The notes beneath the pieces were generated by a model that did not search any database, was not told the origin of the DNA, and was given only the letters and a program-made list of their open reading frames with translations. A DNA stretch of 16,878 nt, from NCBI GenBank assembly GCA_023412745.1, contig JAEZBZ010000157.1, forward strand, positions 1 to 16,878, in the 5' to 3' direction. Source of the stretch: Pseudomonadota bacterium. Its GTDB lineage: Bacteria; Pseudomonadota; Alphaproteobacteria; Rhizobiales; Hyphomicrobiaceae. This document shows positions 1-6,489 of this stretch, piece after piece. The position numbers and the translations under genes were made by a program. The first letter of the stretch is position 1. Every line of letters starts with the position of its first letter.

Positions 1-218
1 CTGCTCAGCACGCCAGCGGCAACCGTAACCGAAGGTCCCGATAGCCATGCTGCGGGTAGGCCGATCAGGAAGAACGCCAGCCCGCCCATGCCGCCGACGG
101 CCAGTGTCAGAAGCAGGCGCTTGATGCTCTCGATATCGGCAAGGCGTGAGATCACTTCGGGGCGGATGAAATCGATGTTGGAAGGCAGGGCCTTGGGAGA
201 TGCATGATGATGGATCAT
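1..218 (-). CDS. AbrB-family membrane protein, N-terminal part (cut by window edge)
   Basis: Only the first 72 codons are visible; the gene continues past the left edge. The start is the ATG at 218-216, preceded on its strand by a purine-rich GGGAAAC. After about 35 hydrophilic residues comes a hydrophobic segment rich in Gly and Leu (LAVGGMGGLAFFLIGLPAAW). This matches the repeat unit of the AbrB family of inner-membrane proteins, often annotated as ammonia monooxygenase or putative regulator/transporter. Family knowledge: these are about 350-residue duplicated multi-pass proteins of poorly defined transport role. It lies 124 bases downstream of the dehydrogenase on the same strand and could be co-transcribed. 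The assignment rests on one repeat motif, so it is moderate; another multi-pass membrane family is possible. Confidence 0.6.
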   Translation of the reverse strand, partial: MIHHHASPKALPSNIDFIRPEVISRLADIESIKRLLLTLAVGGMGGLAFFLIGLPAAWLSGPSVTVAAGVLS

Positions 219-342
219 GTTTCCCGGCAATGGCTGATGATGCAGGCGCGCGCACTATGCGGCCGGGCAGCCATTGCTGCAATGCCGCACGGAAGCGGAT
301 CAGTCCGGCGAAATCCGCGTGCGGTTCCGCCAGGAGGAACGT

Positions 343-1875
343 TCAGCGTCGTCCGTCAGGCGTGGCGAGCGACAGGTCCAGCCATGCACGCCGCTTCAGC
401 CACGGAGACGGGCGATAACGCGGCTCGCTGTAGAAGCGCTCCAGTTCCTCGATGATCTCCAGGACCCGCGCCGGACCGAGCCGGTCGCCCCATTCCAGCG
501 GGCCGAATGGATAGGACAGGCCGAGCCGGGCCCCGGCGTCGATGTCGGCGGGCGTGGCGATGCCGCGCTGCGCCACCTGACAGCCGACGTTGATGATGTG
601 CGCCACGATGCGCGGCGCGACGAAGCCCGGACTGTCGTTGACTACTGTGACACCGGCCCCATCCGCTGACAAAAGTCCTTGCGCGGCATTCCGCATTTTC
701 GGGTCGATGCCCGGCGCCACCATCAGCGTGCGATGCGTTTCGAAGGCGAAGGCCGTGTCAAGCGCGACGGTGCGGCGTCCGTCGAGTTCCTGCTGCACGA
801 TCTCGCTGGTGCAGTCGCTGCTGGTCGGCGTGACGATGCAGAGTGCATTGGGGCTGGGCGCATCACTGTCTTCCAGATGTGCACCGAGACGCTGGAGCAA
901 GGCGACGGCCTTGGCGCTGGCGTCCGGCTCGCGCGGGCTGACCCACACCGCATCGGGGCGCGCAACGGGCGGCGGCGCGAAGGCCGGTTCGATGCGCCGG
1001 CCGTCGCGATAATCGTACCATCCACTCCCGGCCTTGCGGCCGTAGAGACCGGCGTCGACACGCTGTTTCAGCAATGGTTGCGGAGCGTACATGGGGTCGC
1101 CGTAGTATTGCGCCCACAGGCTGTCCATCACCGCCACGGACACATCTGCGCCGATCAGGTCGAGCAGGGCGAAGGGGCCCATGCGCATGCCGGCTGCTTC
1201 CACCATGATGCGGTCCACTTCGGCGGCACTCGCGATGCCCTCGGCGACGATCCGCGCGGCTTCCGGCACATACGCGCGGCCGATGTGATTGACGATGAAG
1301 CCGGGGCTGTCGGCGCACACCACCGGTTGGCGGCCCATGCGCTGGGTGATGGTTTTCAAGGCCGGGGCCACCCAAGCTGCTGTTTTCAGGCTAGGCACGA
1401 CCTCGACCAGGGGCATCAGCGGCACCGGATTGAAGAAGTGCAGACCCGCCACGCGCTCGGGGTGTTTGCAGCCGGCGGCGATGGCCGTGATCGAAAGCGA
1501 AGACGTGTTGGACGCGAGAATGGCGTCCGGCCCCGTGAGGTTATCCAGGGCCGCGAACAGGCGTTGCTTGGCGTCCAGGTGCTCGGCGATGGCCTCGATG
1601 ATGAGATCGGCCGTGGCGAGTTGTTCCAGGCTGCGCGCCAGCGTGATCCGTGCCACCGCCGTATCGGCATCCTGTTGCGACAGGCGGCTTTTGGCAACGC
1701 TTCCAGCCAGCGTTTGACCGATCGCAGCGACGGCGGCCTCCGCGGCGGCTGCGTTTTCGTCGAACGCCATGACCCTGAAGCCGCCCTGCGCCGCGACCTG
1801 CATGATACCGCGGCCCATCGCGCCGGTACCGACGACGCCGACGACGAGGTCGTCGCGCATGGGATCGAGAGCCAT
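343..1875 (-). CDS. paaH: 3-hydroxyacyl-CoA dehydrogenase, PaaH/PaaC type
   Basis: Oxidises 3-hydroxyacyl-CoA to 3-oxoacyl-CoA with NAD+; in the phenylacetate pathway the substrate is 3-hydroxyadipyl-CoA. The product has 510 residues. An N-terminal Rossmann domain carries GTGAMGRG near residues 16-23. The catalytic His is His146 in HFFNP, with Glu158 as its usual partner. A first 3HCDH C-terminal domain begins near SPGFIVN. A second begins near residue 415 (NDSPGFVAPRI) and includes the YPFGPLEWGD motif. This double C-terminal layout and the length are typical of PaaH-type enzymes rather than the short 280-300 residue HbdA type. It starts four bases after the stop of the enoyl-CoA hydratase gene, with an AAAGGAAAG ribosome-binding sequence inside that gene's end, so the two are translationally linked. 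The exact substrate is inferred. Confidence 0.9.
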   Translation of the reverse strand: MALDPMRDDLVVGVVGTGAMGRGIMQVAAQGGFRVMAFDENAAAAEAAVAAIGQTLAGSVAKSRLSQQDADTAVARITLARSLEQLATADLIIEAIAEHLDAKQRLFAALDNLTGPDAILASNTSSLSITAIAAGCKHPERVAGLHFFNPVPLMPLVEVVPSLKTAAWVAPALKTITQRMGRQPVVCADSPGFIVNHIGRAYVPEAARIVAEGIASAAEVDRIMVEAAGMRMGPFALLDLIGADVSVAVMDSLWAQYYGDPMYAPQPLLKQRVDAGLYGRKAGSGWYDYRDGRRIEPAFAPPPVARPDAVWVSPREPDASAKAVALLQRLGAHLEDSDAPSPNALCIVTPTSSDCTSEIVQQELDGRRTVALDTAFAFETHRTLMVAPGIDPKMRNAAQGLLSADGAGVTVVNDSPGFVAPRIVAHIINVGCQVAQRGIATPADIDAGARLGLSYPFGPLEWGDRLGPARVLEIIEELERFYSEPRYRPSPWLKRRAWLDLSLATPDGRR

Positions 1876-1879
1876 CGCG

Positions 1880-2650
1880 TCACTTTCCTTTGAATGCAGG
1901 CGGGCGCTTGTCGAGGAATGCCGAAATGCCCTCGGCCTTGTCCTCGGTGGCGAAGGTCAGCCAGAACGCCTTGCGTTCCAGGCTCAGGGCGGTCGCCAGC
2001 GAGGCATCCTGGCCGGCCAGCACGGCTTCCTTGGCCAGTTGAACGGCAACCGGGCCATTGCGGGCGATGCCGCTGGCGAGTGCGACGGCATGATCGACCA
2101 CATCGCCATCGCCAACCACGCGGCTGACGAGACCCATCTCGGATGCCTCGCGGGCGGTGACCAAGTCGCCGCTTAGGATCATCAGCATCGCTTTGTATTT
2201 GCCGATCGCGCGCACCAAGCGCTGTGTTCCCGAGCCGCCCGGCAGCAGGCCGAGCTTGACCTCAGGCTGGCCGAATTTCGCGCCCTCGCCGGCGATGATG
2301 ATGTCGCAATGCAGCGCCAGTTCACAGCCGCCGCCGAGCGCGAACCCGTTGACGGCCGCGATCAGCGGTTTGGGAAACGCGGCGATCTCGTCCCACAGTT
2401 TGTGGAGGCCGCGTTGCATGAGTTCGATCGGGCCGAGGTCGCGCATCTCGCGCAGATCGGCGCCCGCGGCGAACGCCTTGTCATTGCCGGTGATGACGAC
2501 GGCCCGCACGCTTTCGTCTGCTGTCGCCGCCGCCAATTCCGCAACCAGCGCCTGCCGCAGTTCGAGATTTAGGGCGTTGCGTGCTTCCGGGCGATTGATG
2601 CGCAGCAGGCGGACGCCCTCTGCGGGATGTTCAGCGCGGACAACGGACAT
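1880..2650 (-). CDS. paaF: Enoyl-CoA hydratase, PaaF type
   Basis: A crotonase-fold hydratase of 256 residues that adds water across 2,3-unsaturated acyl-CoA. In phenylacetate catabolism PaaF converts 2,3-dehydroadipyl-CoA to 3-hydroxyadipyl-CoA. The oxyanion-hole segments are AAGADL (residues 61-66) and ALGGG (104-108). The two catalytic glutamates, Glu110 (GGCELAL) and Glu130 (FGQPEVKLG), are present. Similarity to Escherichia coli PaaF runs from end to end, including the C-terminal EGISAFL...P.FKG signature. The ATG at 2650 is preceded by GAGGGAG at good spacing. It is the first gene of a minus-strand operon with paaH. Other 2-enoyl-CoA substrates are possible because crotonases are promiscuous. 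Confidence 0.9.
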   Translation of the reverse strand: MSVVRAEHPAEGVRLLRINRPEARNALNLELRQALVAELAAATADESVRAVVITGNDKAFAAGADLREMRDLGPIELMQRGLHKLWDEIAAFPKPLIAAVNGFALGGGCELALHCDIIIAGEGAKFGQPEVKLGLLPGGSGTQRLVRAIGKYKAMLMILSGDLVTAREASEMGLVSRVVGDGDVVDHAVALASGIARNGPVAVQLAKEAVLAGQDASLATALSLERKAFWLTFATEDKAEGISAFLDKRPPAFKGK

Positions 2651-2960
2651 CGCGGCTCCCTCACCGCGTCTGGAGTGATCGCGGTCGTCATGGAAACGTC
2701 GAGCCTAGGCTCGCGCGGCGGGAGCTGCAAGCGCGGGAACGCCGATCGCTCGCGGTGCGCGCTGATATGCTCGGCTATGACAAGGGAAGGCGGGAAAGCA
2801 GTACCCTGCCATAGCTCCGATCGTCACTCTACTGGGTAATCGCCTTGCAGCCGTTCGGCCCACGCGAAACTAGCCTGCTCAACGTCGCGTACACGCGGTG
2901 CAATCCGCACGGTATCTGTTTCATCACAAACAAACACGACCGCTGGGAGATCCAGGCTGA
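2651..2960. other. 310-base divergent intergenic region
   Basis: This gap separates paaF (minus) from the open frame of the radical SAM gene (plus, opening after a TGA at 2958-2960). It holds the palindrome at 2700-2713 and must carry the paaFH promoter and probably that of the cassette. I see no convincing -35/-10 pair. Two weak plus-strand reading frames are present: one from ATG 2690 to 2839 (49 codons, with the Cys-containing stretch SRCALICSAM) and one from TTG 2845. Neither has a good ribosome-binding site or gene-like composition. No recognisable RiPP precursor gene was found here. Confidence 0.5.
2700..2713. promoter_or_regulatory. 14-bp perfect palindrome upstream of paaF
   Basis: CGAGCCTAGGCTCG reads the same on both strands and ends 50 bases before the paaF start codon, in the gap between the minus-strand paaFH operon and the plus-strand radical SAM cassette. 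Position and symmetry fit an operator for a dimeric repressor, such as the TetR-like regulators that often control acyl-CoA degradation genes. No regulator gene is visible in the window, so this is inference. Confidence 0.35.
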
Positions 2961-4004
2961 CCGCGCGCGCGTTGGCCGGATGCAATCAAGACGCGACGCA
3001 GAACTCCCACACTCGACAAGCCTTTCAAGCTCACCATTTGCGTTACGCAGACGTGCGCGATGGACTGCATGCTCTGCTATGCGGATTGCGGGTCGCATCC
3101 GGAAGGGGAGCTGACGACGGAGCAATGGAAGGCGCTGATCGATCAGCTCATTGCGGAGGATTTCCTGCATGTGCTGTTTGAGGGCGGCGAGCCATTTGAG
3201 CGGCCGGATTTCGAGGAACTGCTGGCCTATTGCCGGCGTCGCTTCTACATCGCGATCCGGACGCACGCGACGGCGATCGACCAAGCGCGCGCCGAGCGGC
3301 TGAAGCAGTTGGGCGTCGCCCGGCTGTACGTCGATCTGTTTGCTGCCGAAGCGGACGTGCACGATGATCTCACCCGCACGCCCGGCAGTTTCACGGCAGC
3401 GCTGCGGGGCATCGGCGCGGCACGCGAGGCCGGCATCCAGGTGACGATCCTCGGCATTCTGTCGCGTAAGAACCATCTGCATCTGCAGCGCTATATCGAC
3501 CTTGCGGCGGAGCTCTATTGCGACCAAGTCGGCATTTTGCGCCTGTACCCGCTGGGGCGCGCGAAGCGCAATTGGCCGGCGTTGGCGCTGTCGCTTGATG
3601 AGATGTCAGCGGCGCTGGCGCGTCTCAAGGTGCCAGCGCATATCGAGCTGATGCAATCCTGGCATCCGCGCAACGGCAACTGCTGCTGGCAGAGCGCGGC
3701 CGTCAGCCCACAAGGCCAGTCCATCGGCTGTCCGTATCTGCGCGAGTACGTCAGTTTCGGCAGCATTCTCGATCGGCCGTTCATCGAAACCTGGGATCAT
3801 CCGCTCTATCGCGCGCTGCGGGCGAGTGCGGTGGAGCCCGCTTGCCCGGAATGCGCGATCACCCAAGGTACATACGGTGGGTGCCGTGCAACCGCTTACG
3901 CTTTCGGCGGCCGCTGGAACGCCGCCGATCCGTTCTGCCCACACACCAACGAAGGAGTGGATCTGCGTGCTCTCCCGCAACGGCTGCTATGCGAAGGCGC
4001 CTGA
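2961..4004 (+). CDS. Radical SAM/SPASM protein (PqqE-like), 5' end abnormal
   Basis: A radical S-adenosylmethionine enzyme. The cluster motif CxxxCxxC is complete as CAMDCMLC, with Cys codons at 3054, 3066 and 3075. The SAM-binding GGEP follows 35-40 residues later (FEGGEP). The C-terminus has a SPASM-like cysteine set: GNCCW, GCPY, ACPEC, YGGC and DPFC. SPASM proteins carry auxiliary Fe-S clusters and typically modify peptides or proteins. The first in-frame ATG is at 3060, which would remove the first cluster cysteine. The frame is open upstream to a TGA at 2958, yet it contains no ATG, GTG, TTG or CTG before 3060. I therefore give the whole open frame and leave the start unresolved: a rare ATC (2985) or ATT (3036) start, or a one-base lesion near the out-of-frame ATG at 2980. 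The gene overlaps the PqqD-like gene by 38 bases, which supports joint function. Confidence 0.85.
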   Translation, partial: PRARWPDAIKTRRRTPTLDKPFKLTICVTQTCAMDCMLCYADCGSHPEGELTTEQWKALIDQLIAEDFLHVLFEGGEPFERPDFEELLAYCRRRFYIAIRTHATAIDQARAERLKQLGVARLYVDLFAAEADVHDDLTRTPGSFTAALRGIGAAREAGIQVTILGILSRKNHLHLQRYIDLAAELYCDQVGILRLYPLGRAKRNWPALALSLDEMSAALARLKVPAHIELMQSWHPRNGNCCWQSAAVSPQGQSIGCPYLREYVSFGSILDRPFIETWDHPLYRALRASAVEPACPECAITQGTYGGCRATAYAFGGRWNAADPFCPHTNEGVDLRALPQRLLCEGA

Positions 4005-4266
4005 TGTGATTCTGCGCCGCTTCGATGAATGGGGCCGCGCCTATGCCTATACGCCGGACCCACCGCAGATCTACGATCTCAATATGACAGCTTGGCTGAT
4101 CGTGGAGCTGTGCGACGGCCGGCCGTTTGCGCAGATCGAGGCGACGTATCTTGATATCGTCAGCGCGAGAAGCGGCCTCACAGCGGCACGTCAGCAGTTC
4201 CATACGGGCTTTGATGCGCTTCTCACGCACAATATCATCGGGATGGCTCATGACGGTTCACCTTGA
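3967..4266 (+). CDS. PqqD-like protein (RiPP recognition element fold)
   Basis: A 99-residue protein with a PqqD-like pattern: short beta strands (VILRRFDEWGRAYAY), a proline-rich turn, then IYDLNMTAWLIVELCDGR at residues 35-52. This last part corresponds to the family's 'v.LN.tA..ileLcDG' signature and is followed by two predicted helices. Family knowledge: PqqD-like domains bind the leader of a precursor peptide, or a client protein, and present it to a radical SAM partner. The start is GTG at 3967, chosen because GAAGGAG lies nine bases upstream and because it places the domain at the N-terminus. The gene begins inside the radical SAM gene and its 3' end overlaps the next gene by 17 bases, so all three are probably translated as a unit. 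Confidence 0.8.
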   Translation: MLSRNGCYAKAPDVILRRFDEWGRAYAYTPDPPQIYDLNMTAWLIVELCDGRPFAQIEATYLDIVSARSGLTAARQQFHTGFDALLTHNIIGMAHDGSP

Positions 4267-4798
4267 GGCTTTGCGGCGGCAGATCGAGAACGCTGATCTC
4301 ATCGAGCCGCCGCGGATCGCGCCAGTCTCGCTCCAGGTCAGGACGGGACTGAGCGCCGCCTTCAGGGCCTACATGCTCGGGCCCATGTCCGACGAACAGC
4401 GGCCGCAATGCGTGATGACGGCGCCGGTGATGGCAATCTGGCGCTATACGGTTGATTGCCCCGAGACGTTCGGAGACTGGCTGGCGACCCGCGAAATCCT
4501 GCTGAATGAGCTGCGCCTGACCAGCGATGCCGCCCTAAAAAGCATCCGTTACGGCGGCACCTACCGGCGCGGCGACTTCGCCCGCCACGGTGCATCCTAC
4601 AAAACCATCTGGGCGTTCGCGGACAAAGACGCGATGGCGACTATGCAGCGGCTGTGCGGCCAAGGGATGGGATCGGCGACCCTCGTTCAGCGCGATCTGA
4701 TTGATTTCATTGCGGGTTTAAAATCCTTTGTCGCCGGCGGCCAAGGCATTGCGGAGGACGTTCTGATTGCGGGGGCGGCGACGGGTAAGCCGACCTGA
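4250..4798 (+). CDS. Hypothetical protein, third gene of the radical SAM/PqqD cassette
   Basis: A 182-residue protein that I do not recognise. It has no signal peptide or transmembrane segment, so it is probably cytoplasmic. It has three cysteines (Cys54, Cys70, Cys136) and an aromatic-rich middle with SIRYGGTYRR (98-107) and SYKTIWAF (116-123) that reads like beta strands of a compact alpha/beta domain. The C-terminus is helical (VQRDLIDFIAGLKSFV). The ATG at 4250 overlaps the PqqD-like stop by 17 bases. A longer in-frame start at 4127 would lie deep inside the PqqD-like gene and add basic, unstructured residues, so I rejected it. Context suggests it is either the modified substrate or a partner enzyme of the radical SAM protein; this is inference. 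A loose likeness to ferredoxin-like Dabb/NIPSNAP folds is too weak to assert. Confidence 0.7.
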   Translation: MTVHLEALRRQIENADLIEPPRIAPVSLQVRTGLSAAFRAYMLGPMSDEQRPQCVMTAPVMAIWRYTVDCPETFGDWLATREILLNELRLTSDAALKSIRYGGTYRRGDFARHGASYKTIWAFADKDAMATMQRLCGQGMGSATLVQRDLIDFIAGLKSFVAGGQGIAEDVLIAGAATGKPT

Positions 4799-4905
4799 GC
4801 GGCCGCGCCTTCGCCGTTCGCCATTTTGCATATGGATGATGTCGAAGCCCCGTGCGGCGCGTTATAAGCTCGGTCGACAACTCACAGCCGGGGATAACCG
4901 CGCGC

Positions 4906-5814
4906 ATGACGACTCCGAGTTTCATTGCCGTTGATTGGGGCACGACTAACTTCCGCGCCTATCTGGTCGATCCGGGCGGTCAGGTGCTCGACACGGTCGA
5001 GCAAGCGCGCGGTATCCTGTCGGTCAAGGATGGCGATTTCGCTTTCGTGTTGAAGGCCGACATCGCCGGATGGGTGGCCGACTACAAGCCGCTGCCCATC
5101 ATGATGTCGGGCATGATCGGTAGCCGCCAGGGCTGGGTCGAGGCACCCTATGTCCGCTGCCCGGCCGGCATCGACGACATCGCGCACAAGCTGACCGTGC
5201 TGCAGGTCGATGGCATCGGCACGGTGCATCTGGTGCCGGGTGTCGATCATGTCGGCGATGACCAGGTGCCGGACGTCATGCGCGGCGAGGAGGCGCAAAC
5301 CGTTGGTGCCATGGAGATCGACGGGGCCGACGAGACCTTCGTGCATCCGGGTACCCACTCGAAATGGGTCAGCGTCAGCGACAAGGTGATCACTGGCTTC
5401 GCCACCTACATGACGGGCGAAGTCTACGCGGCACTCAAGGGGCATACCATTCTCGGTCGCCTGATGAGCGACGCGGTGTCTGATGGCAGCGGTTTCCGCA
5501 AGGGCGTCGAAGTGGCGCGCAATAACGCCTCGGCGGGCAAATTGCTGCATCAGTTGTTCAGCGTCCGCACGCTAGGCCTGTTCGACCAGCTCCCCGCGTC
5601 GGAACTGGCGGATTACCTGTCGGGCCTGCTGATCGGTTCGGAAATCGCGGCCGCCGCGACGCCGGACCAAACCGTCACCATCTTCGGCAACGGCGAATTG
5701 ACCACGCGCTATGGCAAGGCTGCGGACCTTCTCGGCGTCGGATGGAAGCGCGGGCCGGACAACAGCGTCGTCGCCGGCCAGTTGCGCATCGCGCGCGCGG
5801 CGCGGCTGTTGTAG
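4906..5814 (+). CDS. dgoK: 2-dehydro-3-deoxygalactonokinase
   Basis: Phosphorylates 2-dehydro-3-deoxy-D-galactonate at position 6 with ATP, the second-last step of the De Ley-Doudoroff galactonate pathway. The product has 302 residues, the usual length. The N-terminal DWGTTNFRAYL is the phosphate-binding loop of the DgoK family. Other family blocks are MSGMIGSRQGW (residues 66-76), HPGTHSKWV, and GNGELTTRY near the C-terminus. The ATG at 4906 is preferred over an in-frame ATG at 4852 because the family begins directly with the DWGTTN strand; the ribosome-binding sequence (GGGGATAA) is weak and somewhat far. The KDPGal aldolase gene follows after 33 bases, which confirms the pathway assignment. 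Confidence 0.93.
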   Translation: MTTPSFIAVDWGTTNFRAYLVDPGGQVLDTVEQARGILSVKDGDFAFVLKADIAGWVADYKPLPIMMSGMIGSRQGWVEAPYVRCPAGIDDIAHKLTVLQVDGIGTVHLVPGVDHVGDDQVPDVMRGEEAQTVGAMEIDGADETFVHPGTHSKWVSVSDKVITGFATYMTGEVYAALKGHTILGRLMSDAVSDGSGFRKGVEVARNNASAGKLLHQLFSVRTLGLFDQLPASELADYLSGLLIGSEIAAAATPDQTVTIFGNGELTTRYGKAADLLGVGWKRGPDNSVVAGQLRIARAARLL

Positions 5815-5847
5815 TCAACCACGGCAGGGCAGTTTCAGGGTGAAGCC

Positions 5848-6474
5848 ATGATCAATCTCGACAGCGCCATGTCGGCGTGCCCGCTGGTCGCCATCCTGCG
5901 CGGCATTACGCCGGGTGAATGCGAGACGGTGGGGGCGGCTCTGGTGGAGGAAGGCTTCCGCCTGATCGAGGTGCCGCTGAATTCGCCGGACCCGATCGCG
6001 TCCATCCGTATTTTCGCCGAGCGGTTCGGCACGCAGGCACTGATCGGCGCCGGCACGGTGATGTCGCCGGACGCGGTGGCTGAGGTCGCGGATGCGGGCG
6101 GCCGCATCATCGTGATGCCGCATGGCGATCCGACGGTCATTCGGGCCGCCAAGGCGCGCGGTCTGATCTGCCTGCCGGGCGTCGCGACGCCGACCGAGGC
6201 TTTCGCGGCCCTTGCTGCCGGTGCGGATGCACTGAAGATGTTTCCCGCCGAAGCCATGCCGCCGCATATCGTCAAGGCATGGCGCGCGGTTGTGCCGGCT
6301 TCGGTGCGTCTGCTGCCGGTCGGCGGCATCGGCGCCGACAACATTGGCGCGTACCTGCAGGCCGGCGCCTCGGGCTTCGGCATCGGCTCGACACTGTACA
6401 AGCCGGGCAAAAGCGCCGACGCTGTGCGCCAGGATGCCAAGGCGCTGATTGCGGCCTACGCGGCCACGCGTTGA
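5848..6474 (+). CDS. dgoA: 2-dehydro-3-deoxy-6-phosphogalactonate aldolase
   Basis: Class I aldolase of the KDPG/KDPGal family that cleaves 2-dehydro-3-deoxy-6-phosphogalactonate into pyruvate and glyceraldehyde 3-phosphate. It has 208 residues, close to the family's 205-210. Visible signatures are VAILRGITP (14-22), the catalytic Glu41 in IEVPLNSP, IGAGTV (66-71), the Schiff-base Lys130 in ADALKMFPAE, and the phosphate-binding PVGGIG and GSTLYKPG. The PLNSP sequence after the glutamate is typical of DgoA rather than Eda. The start ATG has AGGGTGAAG just upstream. It sits between dgoK and the thiolase gene, 15 bases before the latter, so the three are very probably one operon. Confidence 0.94.
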   Translation: MINLDSAMSACPLVAILRGITPGECETVGAALVEEGFRLIEVPLNSPDPIASIRIFAERFGTQALIGAGTVMSPDAVAEVADAGGRIIVMPHGDPTVIRAAKARGLICLPGVATPTEAFAALAAGADALKMFPAEAMPPHIVKAWRAVVPASVRLLPVGGIGADNIGAYLQAGASGFGIGSTLYKPGKSADAVRQDAKALIAAYAATR

Positions 6475-6489
6475 CGATAGGGAGAAGCC

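Noticed and set aside
679..1893. Long plus-strand open frame of 404 codons opposite the dehydrogenase gene
   Set aside because: It is antisense to a complete, motif-bearing PaaH-type gene. Its translation is His/Arg/Gly-rich with no domain, a typical antisense shadow in GC-rich DNA.
2690..2839. A 49-codon plus-strand frame with several cysteines upstream of the radical SAM gene, considered as a RiPP precursor
   Set aside because: It has no convincing ribosome-binding site, no leader-like pattern, and a scrambled composition; it also lies over the presumed promoter region.
2829..3527. 232-codon minus-strand frame overlapping the radical SAM gene
   Set aside because: Antisense to the motif-rich radical SAM protein and without recognisable domain or start signals.
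4826..4868. TTGCAT and TATAAG upstream of dgoK, considered as a promoter
   Set aside because: The spacing of about 31 bases between the two boxes is far outside the 16-19 expected.
4882..5550. 222-codon minus-strand frame within dgoK
   Set aside because: Antisense shadow of a well-supported kinase gene; Arg/His-rich and without motifs.
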